A stretch of DNA of 13,943 nucleotides from Lactobacillus delbrueckii (lineage in GTDB: Bacteria; Bacillota; Bacilli; Lactobacillales; Lactobacillaceae). Positions 1 through 6,800 of this stretch are shown here, piece after piece (the stretch's first letter is position 1; every line of letters starts with the position of its first letter). The position numbers were made by a program, and so were the translations under genes. The notes beneath the pieces were generated by a model that was given only the letters and a program-made list of their open reading frames with translations, was not told the origin of the DNA and made no database searches. The DNA is taken from contig SFHY01000022.1 of NCBI GenBank assembly GCA_004556255.1, forward strand, positions 1 to 13,943, written 5' to 3'.

Positions 1-33
1 TAGAGGTCACAGGTTCAAATCCTGCATTCCCGA
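1..33 (+). tRNA. 3' end of a tRNA, probably tRNA-Pro (partial)
   Basis: The window opens inside a tRNA. The T-arm is visible (stem ACAGG, loop TTCAAAT, stem CCTGC, with one A-C mismatch at its base), followed by the acceptor 3' strand ATTCCCG and discriminator A33. No CCA is encoded; the next bases are TTAG. The acceptor strand predicts a 5' end CGGGAAT, so position 1 is C paired to G72. Among bacterial elongator tRNAs this together with A73 is typical of tRNA-Pro, but the anticodon is outside the window, so the isotype is an inference. Confidence 0.75.
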
Positions 34-50
34 TTAGCCAATGTGTGATC

Positions 51-80
51 AAAGCGTTGCTTTATAGCGGCGCTTTTTTC
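51..80 (+). terminator. Intrinsic terminator of the upstream tRNA unit
   Basis: Bases 52-61 (AAGCGTTGCT) pair with 66-75 (AGCGGCGCTT) using two G-U pairs, across a four-base TTAT loop. A run of six T follows at 74-79. It lies 18 bases past the tRNA end and separates that unit from the tRNA-Gly promoter. Confidence 0.8.
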
Positions 81-101
81 TCATTTATGGGCAAAAAAGA
101 C

Positions 102-129
102 TTGCAAAAGAGAAAATTTTTGGTAAACT
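102..129 (+). promoter_or_regulatory. Promoter of tRNA-Gly
   Basis: A sigma-A type promoter: -35 TTGCAA (102-107), 16-base spacer, -10 TAAACT (124-129). The tRNA begins 12 bases after the -10, leaving only a very short 5' leader. The sequence between the boxes is AT-rich. The call rests on consensus match and position. Confidence 0.6.
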
Positions 130-141
130 AATAAATGTATC

Positions 142-213
142 GCGGAAGTAGTTCAGTGGTAGAACATCACCTTGCCATGGTGGGGGTCGCGGGTTCGAAT
201 CCCGTCTTCCGCT
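142..213 (+). tRNA. tRNA-Gly (anticodon GCC)
   Basis: A full cloverleaf of 72 bases. The acceptor strands GCGGAAG (142-148) and CTTCCGC (206-212) pair perfectly and the discriminator is T213. The anticodon stem TCACC/GGTGG closes the loop TTGCCAT, with anticodon GCC at 174-176, which reads GGC and GGU. The T-arm is GCGGG-TTCGAAT-CCCGT. CCA is not encoded, so it must be added after transcription. The sequence is nearly identical to tRNA-Gly(GCC) of other Firmicutes as I recall them. Confidence 0.97.
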
Positions 214-218
214 TCATC

Positions 219-251
219 AAAGACTCGCTAGTTAGCGGGTCTTTTCTTTTT
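219..251 (+). terminator. Intrinsic terminator after tRNA-Gly
   Basis: Bases 221-230 (AGACTCGCTA) pair with 233-242 (TAGCGGGTCT), with one T-G pair, around a two-base GT turn. A T-rich tract TTTTCTTTTT follows at 242-251. The short spacing to the tRNA end suggests a monocistronic tRNA. Confidence 0.85.
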
Positions 252-281
252 GCCTTATAATAGATCTGCAGGGCACCTGGC

Positions 282-310
282 TTGTCGAAAAGATCGGGAA
301 ATGTTATGCT
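282..310 (+). promoter_or_regulatory. Candidate promoter of the msrC-clpC unit
   Basis: TTGTCG (282-287) and TATGCT (305-310) are 17 bases apart, and a TGT at 302-304 supplies an extended -10. Each box matches consensus at four of six positions. The predicted start of transcription is near 317, giving a leader of about 55 bases before the msrC ATG. An alternative TATAAT at 256-261 has a perfect -10 but no recognisable -35, since the tRNA terminator occupies that place. Confidence 0.5.
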
Positions 311-320
311 TGCAAGCATA
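305..320. promoter_or_regulatory. Perfect 16-bp palindrome, candidate operator over the -10
   Basis: TATGCTTGCAAGCATA is its own reverse complement. Allowing one G-T pair the symmetry extends to 303-322. The left half coincides with the candidate -10 box of the msrC-clpC promoter and the right half covers the expected start site, the usual place for a repressor site. As RNA it could instead form a 7-bp hairpin (303-309 with 316-322) followed by AATTTTT, a weak attenuator. It does not resemble the CtsR heptad repeat or the HrcA CIRCE element. Confidence 0.5.
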
Positions 321-358
321 GCAATTTTTGCCTTTTTACCTATTTATTGGCAGACGCG

Positions 359-365
359 AAGGAGG
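359..365 (+). promoter_or_regulatory. Ribosome binding site that sets the msrC start
   Basis: AAGGAGG at 359-365 lies five bases before the ATG at 371. It falls inside the reading frame that would begin at the upstream in-frame TTG at 347, which has no comparable site. This favours ATG 371 as the true start. Confidence 0.85.
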
Positions 366-370
366 AAATC

Positions 371-832
371 ATGGCAGCAGCAAGTCAGGCAGAGTACGAG
401 TTATTGCTTGAGCAGGCCAAGGCCTTGACGGCCGGGGAGAGCGACTGGATCGCCAATACCGGCAATGTTTCGGCCCTTTTGAAGGCGGGGATGAAAAACG
501 TAAATTTTGCCGGGGTCTACCGCTTTGAAAAAGGGGAATTGATCCTGGGACCCTTCCAGGGGATGCCGGCCTGCGTGCACATCCAGCTGGGCAAGGGGGT
601 CTGCGGGAAAGCAGCCCTGGAAAAGAAGACGCAGATCGTGGCCAATGTCCATGACTTCCCGGGCCACATCGCCTGCGACAGTGCCTCCAATTCAGAAATC
701 GTCGTGCCGGTTTTTAACCGGGATGGCAGCCTTTGGGGCGTGTACGACTTTGACTCGACTAATTTAAACAATTTTGATGATTTGGACCAGAAGTACTTAG
801 AGCAGATCGCGGCAGTAGCTTTAGGCAACTAG
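371..832 (+). CDS. msrC: Free methionine-(R)-sulfoxide reductase (GAF-domain, fRMsr)
   Basis: A 153-residue cytoplasmic enzyme that reduces free methionine-(R)-sulfoxide to methionine, repairing oxidised amino acid pools with electrons from thioredoxin. The whole protein is one GAF domain. The three family cysteines are at residues 68, 78 and 102, in the contexts MPACVHI, GKGVCGKA and HIACDSASNSEIV; their spacings of 10 and 24 equal those of the E. coli enzyme (Cys84, Cys94, Cys118), and the segment around Cys102 is the family signature. Start ATG 371 is chosen because AAGGAGG sits five bases before it; an in-frame TTG at 347 would add eight residues but overlaps that site. The stop is 23 bases before clpC with no terminator between, so the two are probably cotranscribed. 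Family assignment is firm; substrate specificity is inferred from the conserved cysteines. Confidence 0.93.
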   Translation: MAAASQAEYELLLEQAKALTAGESDWIANTGNVSALLKAGMKNVNFAGVYRFEKGELILGPFQGMPACVHIQLGKGVCGKAALEKKTQIVANVHDFPGHIACDSASNSEIVVPVFNRDGSLWGVYDFDSTNLNNFDDLDQKYLEQIAAVALGN

Positions 833-855
833 GTCCGGTGTGAGGCGATTTTTAT

Positions 856-3315
856 ATGCAAAATTCATACAGTAAGAGCAGCAGACAGGTCTTAGAAATT
901 GCCCAGGAACAAGCCAAGGAGTTTCACCACCGCCTGGTCGGGACAGAGCACGTCCTTTTGGCCCTGGTAATCGAAGCTGACGGTAAGGCCGGCAAGATCC
1001 TGCGGACCATGAACGTGACGCCGACCGGAGTCAGGGAAGAAATCGAGCGCTACACGGGCTACGGCTCAGCGGCCCCGACCAGCTACATGGAATTTTCTCC
1101 CCGCCTGACTTTGGCGCTGGATTATGCCAAGCGGAATTCTGAACTCCGGTCCAGCAAGGAAATCGAAACGACTGACATTCTCCAGGCTTTGGTCTCCAGT
1201 GAGCAGATCCTGTCAGCCATGATCCTGCGCAACCTGGACGTGGACCTGGAAAATTTGAAAGACGAACTGGACGACGCCAACCAGGTGACCGGGGAAAGCA
1301 GCCAGGCCAGCCGGCCAGCCGCGGCAGGCAGCAGCCAGTCGCAGACGCCGATTTTGGACCGCTTCGGGATCGACTTGAACCGGCGGGCTAAAGAAGGCGA
1401 CATTGACCCGGTGATCGGCCGCCAGCGGGAACTGGACCGGGTAATTCAGATCCTGTCCCGGCGGACCAAGAATAACCCGCTTTTGGTCGGTGAGCCTGGG
1501 GTCGGCAAGACCGCGGTCGCTGAAGCTTTGGCCAGCGCGATCGTTGCTAAAAAGGTTCCCCGGGACCTGGCTGACAAGCGGGTGGTTTCACTGGATGTCA
1601 ACAGCATGGTGGCCGGTACCCGCTACCGGGGTGAATTTGAAGAGCGGATGGACCGCTTAATCAAGGAAGTTACCGCCAGCAAGAATGTCATTCTTTTTGT
1701 CGACGAAATCCACTCTTTGGTCAAGGCCGGGGACGCGGAAGGGGCGATGAGCGCATCCAACACCTTGAAGCCGGCCTTGGCCCGCGGGGATATTCAATTG
1801 ATCGGGGCCACGACTTTTGAAGAATACCGCAAGCACATGGAAAAAGACTCGGCCTTTGTCCGCCGCTTCCAGCTGGTCCGCCTGGCTGAGCCAAATGAAG
1901 AGGAAACCCTGCAGATTTTGCATGGGATCAAGGACAAGTATGAAGATTACCACCGGGTAGCCTTGTCAGAAGAAGCCTTGCAGGCCGCAGTTGACTTGTC
2001 CAGCCGCTACATTGCCGACCGCTACCAGCCGGACAAGGCCATCGACTTGATCGATGAAGCCAGCGCGGCGGTTAAGCTGGCTAATGACACTGGCGAAGAC
2101 AAGGACCTGGCTGAAATCGATTTGGAAATCAGCCGGACTCTCAAGCAAAAGAACGATGAAGCAGCCAAGCAGAACTTTGCCCAAGCGGCCAAGCTGCGTG
2201 ACCAGGAAATCGCCTTGCGGCAAAAGCGGAATGAGATTGCCAAGAAGCTGGCCGGCAAGGATGAGAAGCGGTCAGTCGTTGGGGCTGAAGACGTGGCCAA
2301 GGTGGTCTCCATCTGGACCGGGGTTCCGGTAACCCAGCTTAAGACCAGCGAAAACAAGCGCCTGGCCCGCCTGGAAGGGATCCTGCATGAAAGAGTCATC
2401 GGCCAAGACGATGCCGTCAAGGCCGTGGCTAATGCCATCCGCCGGTCAAGAAGCGGCTTGAAGGACGAGAACCGGCCGATCGGTTCCTTCCTCTTCCTGG
2501 GCCCAACCGGGGTCGGCAAGACTGAACTGGCCAAGGCCGTGGCTGAGGCAGTTTTTGGCTCAGAAGACAACATTATCAGAGTCGACATGTCAGAGTACAT
2601 GGACCGGGAATCTTCCTCCAAGCTGATCGGGTCAGCACCTGGCTACGTTGGCTACGAAGAAGGGGGCCAGCTCTCTAACAAGGTCCGGGAACATCCTTAC
2701 TCAGTCATTCTTTTTGATGAAGTGGAAAAGGCCAACCCGGAAATTTTCAACGTCTTGCTGCGGGTTCTGGATGAAGGCTTCATGACTGATTCTCTGGGCC
2801 GGAAGGTTGACTTCAGAAACACGATTATCATCATGACTTCCAACCTTGGTTCCAGAAGCTTGGAAGCTGACAGCCACGTGGGTTTCTCCACCAGCCAGGA
2901 GGACCAGGGCAAGCTGATCGCGGAAAAGGTAACCAAGGCCACCAAGGACTTCTTCCGGCCGGAATTTTTGAACCGGATCGACGAAAAGATCGTCTTCAAG
3001 CCGCTGGAAGCCAAGCAGCTGCGAGAAATCGTGACGCTTTTGACCCGGAAGCTGGTCAGGCGGCTGGCGGAAAAGGACATTACTTTGCGCCTGTCGCCAG
3101 CTGCCTTGGACCAATTGGCCAAGGACGGCTACAATCCGGAAATGGGGGCCCGGCCATTGCGGCGGACCATCCAGGATGAAGTTGAAGACGAATTGGCCCA
3201 GGACCTGGTCAGCGAAAAGCTGCAGGCCGGCGACACGGTCAAGATCGGTGCCCGGGGCGGCAAGCTGCGCTTTGAAATCGTCAAGGCCCAGACTGGTGAA
3301 AAGATCAAGGGATAA
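856..3315 (+). CDS. clpC: ATP-dependent Clp protease ATP-binding subunit ClpC
   Basis: A hexameric class I Clp/Hsp100 AAA+ unfoldase (819 residues, normal family length) that threads substrates into the ClpP peptidase and, in Firmicutes, acts in protein quality control and regulated proteolysis. Domains in order: double Clp-N repeat (about 1-145), linker, first AAA+ module with Walker A GEPGVGKT (212-219), pore loop GTRYRGEFEER (254-264), Walker B ending FVDEIH (281-286) and arginine finger RRF (336-338). A UVR-type middle coil (about 434-460) marks it as ClpC rather than ClpB or ClpE. The second module has Walker A GPTGVGKT (549-556), pore loop GYVG (596-599), Walker B ending LFDEVEK (619-625) and sensor 2 GARPLRR (764-770). 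The VGF tripeptide at 675-677 is the ClpP-docking motif. GTGAGG lies ten bases before the ATG. No ctsR, mcsA or mcsB lies upstream and no CtsR box is evident nearby. Confidence 0.97.
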   Translation: MQNSYSKSSRQVLEIAQEQAKEFHHRLVGTEHVLLALVIEADGKAGKILRTMNVTPTGVREEIERYTGYGSAAPTSYMEFSPRLTLALDYAKRNSELRSSKEIETTDILQALVSSEQILSAMILRNLDVDLENLKDELDDANQVTGESSQASRPAAAGSSQSQTPILDRFGIDLNRRAKEGDIDPVIGRQRELDRVIQILSRRTKNNPLLVGEPGVGKTAVAEALASAIVAKKVPRDLADKRVVSLDVNSMVAGTRYRGEFEERMDRLIKEVTASKNVILFVDEIHSLVKAGDAEGAMSASNTLKPALARGDIQLIGATTFEEYRKHMEKDSAFVRRFQLVRLAEPNEEETLQILHGIKDKYEDYHRVALSEEALQAAVDLSSRYIADRYQPDKAIDLIDEASAAVKLANDTGEDKDLAEIDLEISRTLKQKNDEAAKQNFAQAAKLRDQEIALRQKRNEIAKKLAGKDEKRSVVGAEDVAKVVSIWTGVPVTQLKTSENKRLARLEGILHERVIGQDDAVKAVANAIRRSRSGLKDENRPIGSFLFLGPTGVGKTELAKAVAEAVFGSEDNIIRVDMSEYMDRESSSKLIGSAPGYVGYEEGGQLSNKVREHPYSVILFDEVEKANPEIFNVLLRVLDEGFMTDSLGRKVDFRNTIIIMTSNLGSRSLEADSHVGFSTSQEDQGKLIAEKVTKATKDFFRPEFLNRIDEKIVFKPLEAKQLREIVTLLTRKLVRRLAEKDITLRLSPAALDQLAKDGYNPEMGARPLRRTIQDEVEDELAQDLVSEKLQAGDTVKIGARGGKLRFEIVKAQTGEKIKG

Positions 3316-3342
3316 TAAATAGATAATTTTTGGAGGCAGATT

Positions 3343-3687
3343 ATGTTTGGCAAGAAGAAAAAAGCTGAAGCTGCTAAGGCAGAAGAAGCAGCAAGCAAGA
3401 AGACTGACGGGCGGATCCTGCTTTACAGCGACATCATCGACGCTCTTTACGACGAAATGCCAAGAGAAGAGCGGGAGGCCCTGCTGGAAGCTAAGCAGCA
3501 GCTGGAAGAGAAGGTTTACCTGGGCAAGGTGATGCGGGACTTGCGGATCGCTTTAGAGCCGGTCGCGATCAAATCCCAGCTCAGCCCGCAAGGCAAGCAG
3601 ATTTTCTGGAATATCACGGCTGGCGGCTACCAGCTCACCGGGGTTGGTCTGGCCACCCAGGCAGCCATGCTTTTTAGCGGCCGCTAG
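3343..3687 (+). CDS. Uncharacterised 114-residue protein between clpC and rpoB
   Basis: I do not recognise this family. The gene is real by its signals: GGAGG at 3332-3336 lies six bases before the ATG, it begins 27 bases after clpC with no terminator between, and codon use matches its neighbours. The protein has a Lys/Ala/Glu-rich N-terminus (residues 1-21, beginning MFGKKKKAEAAKAEE), then a charged, probably helical region with an acidic patch DIIDALYDEMPREERE (about 30-45) and a likely amphipathic helix LLEAKQQLEEKVYLGKVMRD (about 47-66). The last 25 residues (from about NITAGGYQ on) are Gly/Ala-rich and mildly hydrophobic. There is no signal peptide, no convincing transmembrane segment, no cysteine and no catalytic motif I can name. 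Its place suggests a function linked to ClpC or to growth-rate control, but that is only context. Confidence 0.85.
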   Translation: MFGKKKKAEAAKAEEAASKKTDGRILLYSDIIDALYDEMPREEREALLEAKQQLEEKVYLGKVMRDLRIALEPVAIKSQLSPQGKQIFWNITAGGYQLTGVGLATQAAMLFSGR

Positions 3688-3690
3688 GGC

Positions 3691-3719
3691 TTGCTTTCCT
3701 TTAAAAATAGTGGTACAAT
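3691..3719 (+). promoter_or_regulatory. Strong promoter upstream of rpoB (extended -10)
   Basis: TTGCTT (3691-3696), a 17-base spacer and TACAAT (3714-3719) preceded by TGG (3711-3713), which gives the extended -10 TGn motif. It begins four bases after the stop of the 114-residue gene. Transcription would start near 3726, giving a leader of about 170 bases before rpoB that contains a hairpin and a terminator. Confidence 0.8.
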
Positions 3720-3749
3720 ATTGGGCGATTTAAAAGGCTGAAGTTCAGG

Positions 3750-3777
3750 ATTTTACTGAAATATTGTCCAGTAAAAT
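3750..3777 (+). promoter_or_regulatory. Hairpin in the rpoB leader
   Basis: ATTTTACTG (3750-3758) pairs perfectly with CAGTAAAAT (3769-3777) around the ten-base loop AAATATTGTC. There is no T-run after it, so it is not a terminator by itself. The loop's TTGTC (3764-3768) is complementary to GACAA (3784-3788), the foot of the downstream terminator stem, so it could compete with or modulate that hairpin. Confidence 0.55.
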
Positions 3778-3783
3778 GATACA

Positions 3784-3816
3784 GACAAAAACGACTGGTT
3801 CGTTTTTGTCTTTTTT
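3784..3816 (+). terminator. Intrinsic terminator inside the rpoB leader (possible attenuator)
   Basis: GACAAAAACGA (3784-3794) pairs perfectly with TCGTTTTTGTC (3800-3810) over a five-base loop, followed directly by six T (3811-3816). This is a textbook terminator, but it lies about 60 bases after the strong promoter at 3691-3719 and about 80 bases before the rpoB start. It may end clpC-unit readthrough and also attenuate rpoBC. A weak TAATAT at 3857-3862 could be part of a second promoter beyond it, but no good -35 is seen. Confidence 0.85.
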
Positions 3817-3883
3817 ATGCCCAAAATCCCGGCCTTTTTAAAATGTAACACAAATGTAATATTTGCTTTCTTCAACAGGATAG

Positions 3884-3889
3884 AAAGGA
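3884..3889 (+). promoter_or_regulatory. Ribosome binding site for the rpoB TTG start
   Basis: AAAGGA at 3884-3889 is eight bases before TTG 3898. An in-frame ATG at 3889 overlaps this site and has only AGGA (3877-3880) before it. The TTG start gives the N-terminus MLNGHVVNYG that lactobacillar RpoB proteins share, as I recall them. Confidence 0.65.
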
Positions 3890-3897
3890 TGTTTTCC

Positions 3898-6800
3898 TTG
3901 CTAAACGGACACGTAGTAAATTACGGACAACACCGGACAAGACGCAGCTTCTCACGGATTAAGGAAATCCTGCCGCTGCCAAACTTGACCGACGTACAGA
4001 CTGAATCATACAAGTGGTTCCTTGACGAAGGCGTTAAGGAAGTTTTCGATGACATTCTGCCAATCAGCGACACTTCTGGCCGCCTGACTCTGGAATACGT
4101 CGACTACAAGCTGCAAGAACCTAAGTATACTGTCGATGAATCACGCAAGCACGACGCGACTTACTCCGCTCCAATGCACGTGACTCTGAAGCTGACCAAC
4201 CACGAAACTGGCGAAATCAAGACCCAAGACGTCTTCTTCGGCGACTTGCCGCTGATGACCAAGTCCGGCTCCTTCATCGTTAACGGGGCGGAAAGAGTTA
4301 TCGTTTCCCAGCTGGTTAGATCACCTGGTGTCTACTACAGTGGCGAATTCGACAAGAACGGCCGGCAAATCTTCGGCACGACTGTCATCCCTAACCGCGG
4401 GGCTTGGCTGGAATTCGAAACTGACGCCAAGAACATTTCCTACGTCCGGGTTGACCGGACCCGGAAGCTTCCTTTGTCTGTCCTGGTCCGGGCCCTGGGC
4501 TTTGGCTCCGACAGCGAAATCAAGGAAATCTTCGGCGACAGCGACACTTTGGACCTGACTTTGGACAAGGATGTTCACAAGAACCCAGCGGACAGCCGGG
4601 TAGCAGAAGCCTTGAAGGACATCTACGACCGCCTGCGTCCAGGTGAACCAAAGACTACCGACTCATCCCGGAGCCTCTTGGTTTCCCGCTTCTTTGACCC
4701 ACGCCGATACGACCTGGCTGCTGTTGGCCGCTACAAGGTCAACAAGAAGCTGAGCTTGAAGAACCGGCTTTTGGGCTACACTTTGGCTGAAACCCTGGCT
4801 GACCCTGACACTGGGGAAGTTCTGGCTGCCAAGGGGACGGTTGTCAACAACGAAGTCATGGACGTTCTGAAGGACTACCTGGACCGCGACGACTTCAAGA
4901 CTGTTACCTACACGCCATCTGACGAAGGCGCGATTCCAGAACCTGTAACTGTTCAGGAAATCAAGGTCTTCTCCCGTGAGATTCCTGACCGGGAAATCAA
5001 GCTGATCTCCAACGGCCACATTGCTGAAGACGTTAAGTGCATCACTCCAGCCGACATCATCGCTTCTGTCAACTACTTCCTGGAACTCCAAGAAGGCGTC
5101 GGCAACATCGACGACATCGACCACTTGGGTAACCGCCGTATCCGCCGGGTTGGCGAATTGCTGCAAAACCAGATGCGGATCGGTTTGGCCCGGATGGAAC
5201 GGGTTGTCCGCGAACGTATGTCAATTCAAGACGCGGCTACGGTTACTCCGCAGCAATTGATCAACATCCGGCCAATCGTTGGTTCAATCAAGGAATTCTT
5301 CGGTTCATCCCAGCTTTCCCAATTCATGGACCAAAACAACCCGCTGGGTGAATTGACTCACAAGCGGCGTATGTCCGCCTTGGGGCCTGGTGGTCTGTCT
5401 CGTGACCGGGCCGGCTACGAAGTCCGGGACGTTCACTATACCCACTACGGCCGTCTGTGCCCAATCGAAACGCCAGAAGGTCCTAACATCGGTTTGATCA
5501 ACTCCATGGCCACTTATGCCATCATCAACAAGTACGGCTTCTTGGAAACCCCATACCGGCGCGTTTCCTGGACAACCCACAAGGTTACCGACAAGATCGA
5601 CTACTTGACTGCCGATGTAGAAGATAACTACATCATCGCCGGGGCCAACACGCCTTTGAACGAAGACGGCTCCTTCGTTGATGACGTGATCCTTTGCCGG
5701 CACCGGGAAGACAACGTCGAAGTAAGTCCGGACCGGATCGACTACATGGACGTTATTCCAAAGCAGGTTGTTTCCGTAACTTCCGCATGTATTCCATTCC
5801 TGGAAAACGACGACTCCAACCGGGCCTTGATGGGGGCCAACCACCAACGTCAGGCTGTTCCTTTGATCAACCCGCATGGTCCGCTTGTGGCTACTGGTAT
5901 GGAATACCGGGCAGGTCACGACTCCGGTGACGCTTTGCTGGCTGAAGCAGACGGTGAAGTTGAATACGTGGACGCAAACGAAATCCGTGTCCGCCGCGAA
6001 GACCAGACACTGGACACTTACACTCTTGAAAAGTACCGCCGGTCAAACGCAACCAAGAACTACAACCAGACGCCAAACGTCAAGCGCGGCGACAAGGTTG
6101 TTGACGGCCAGGTAATTGCCAACGGTCCGTCAATGGCTGACGGTGAACTTGCCCTGGGTCAAAACCCGGTTATCGCCTTCACCACTTGGAACATGTACAA
6201 CTTCGAAGACGCCATCATGCTGAGCGAACGCCTGGTTAAGGAAGATGTCTACACTTCAATTCACATTGAAGATTACGACTCAGAAGCCCGTGACACCAAG
6301 CTGGGGCCGGAAGAAATCACTCGGGAAATCCCTAACGTTGGTGAAGACGCCTTGAAGGACCTGGACGAAAACGGGATTATCCGGATCGGTGCCGAAGTCC
6401 ACGACGGCGACATCCTGGTCGGCAAGGTTACCCCTAAGGGGATCACTGAACTGAGCGCTGAAGAAAGACTGCTGCACGCTATCTTTGGTGAAAAGGCCCG
6501 TGAAGTCCGCGATACTTCATTGAAGGTACCTCACGGCGGTGGCGGTGTGGTTCAAGACGTTCAAGTCTTCACCCGTGAAGCTGGCGACGAACTGGCACCA
6601 GGCGTTAACACCCTGGTCCGGGTCTACATCGTGCAAAAGAGAAAGATCCAAGTCGGGGACAAGATGTCTGGTCGTCACGGTAACAAGGGTACGGTTGCCC
6701 TGGTTGCGCCAGTTGAAGACATGCCATACCTGCCAGACGGTACTCCAGTCGACATCTGCTTGAACCCAATGGGTGTGCCATCACGTATGAACATCGGGCA

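Noticed and set aside
256..261. Consensus TATAAT as the main promoter of msrC-clpC
   Set aside because: The -35 position falls in the tRNA-Gly terminator stem and has no similarity to TTGACA; kept only as an alternative.
280..300. Possible CtsR heptad repeat (GTCGAAAAGATCGGGAAA)
   Set aside because: The second half departs too far from the GGTCAAA heptad to be supported.
347..370. Upstream TTG start for msrC, adding eight residues
   Set aside because: No ribosome binding site precedes it, and AAGGAGG at 359-365 is ideally placed for ATG 371.
2022..2621. Long open frame on the minus strand inside clpC (199 codons)
   Set aside because: It lies entirely within a firmly identified gene, has Ser/Leu-rich shadow composition and no ribosome binding site or known motif.
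3817..3897. 27-residue N-terminal extension of RpoB from ATG 3817
   Set aside because: The ATG follows directly after the terminator T-run, has no ribosome binding site, and the residues are unlike RpoB; the conserved N-terminus begins at TTG 3898.
5305..5919. Long open frame on the minus strand inside rpoB (204 codons)
   Set aside because: An antisense shadow produced by the GC-rich third positions of rpoB; no family features.
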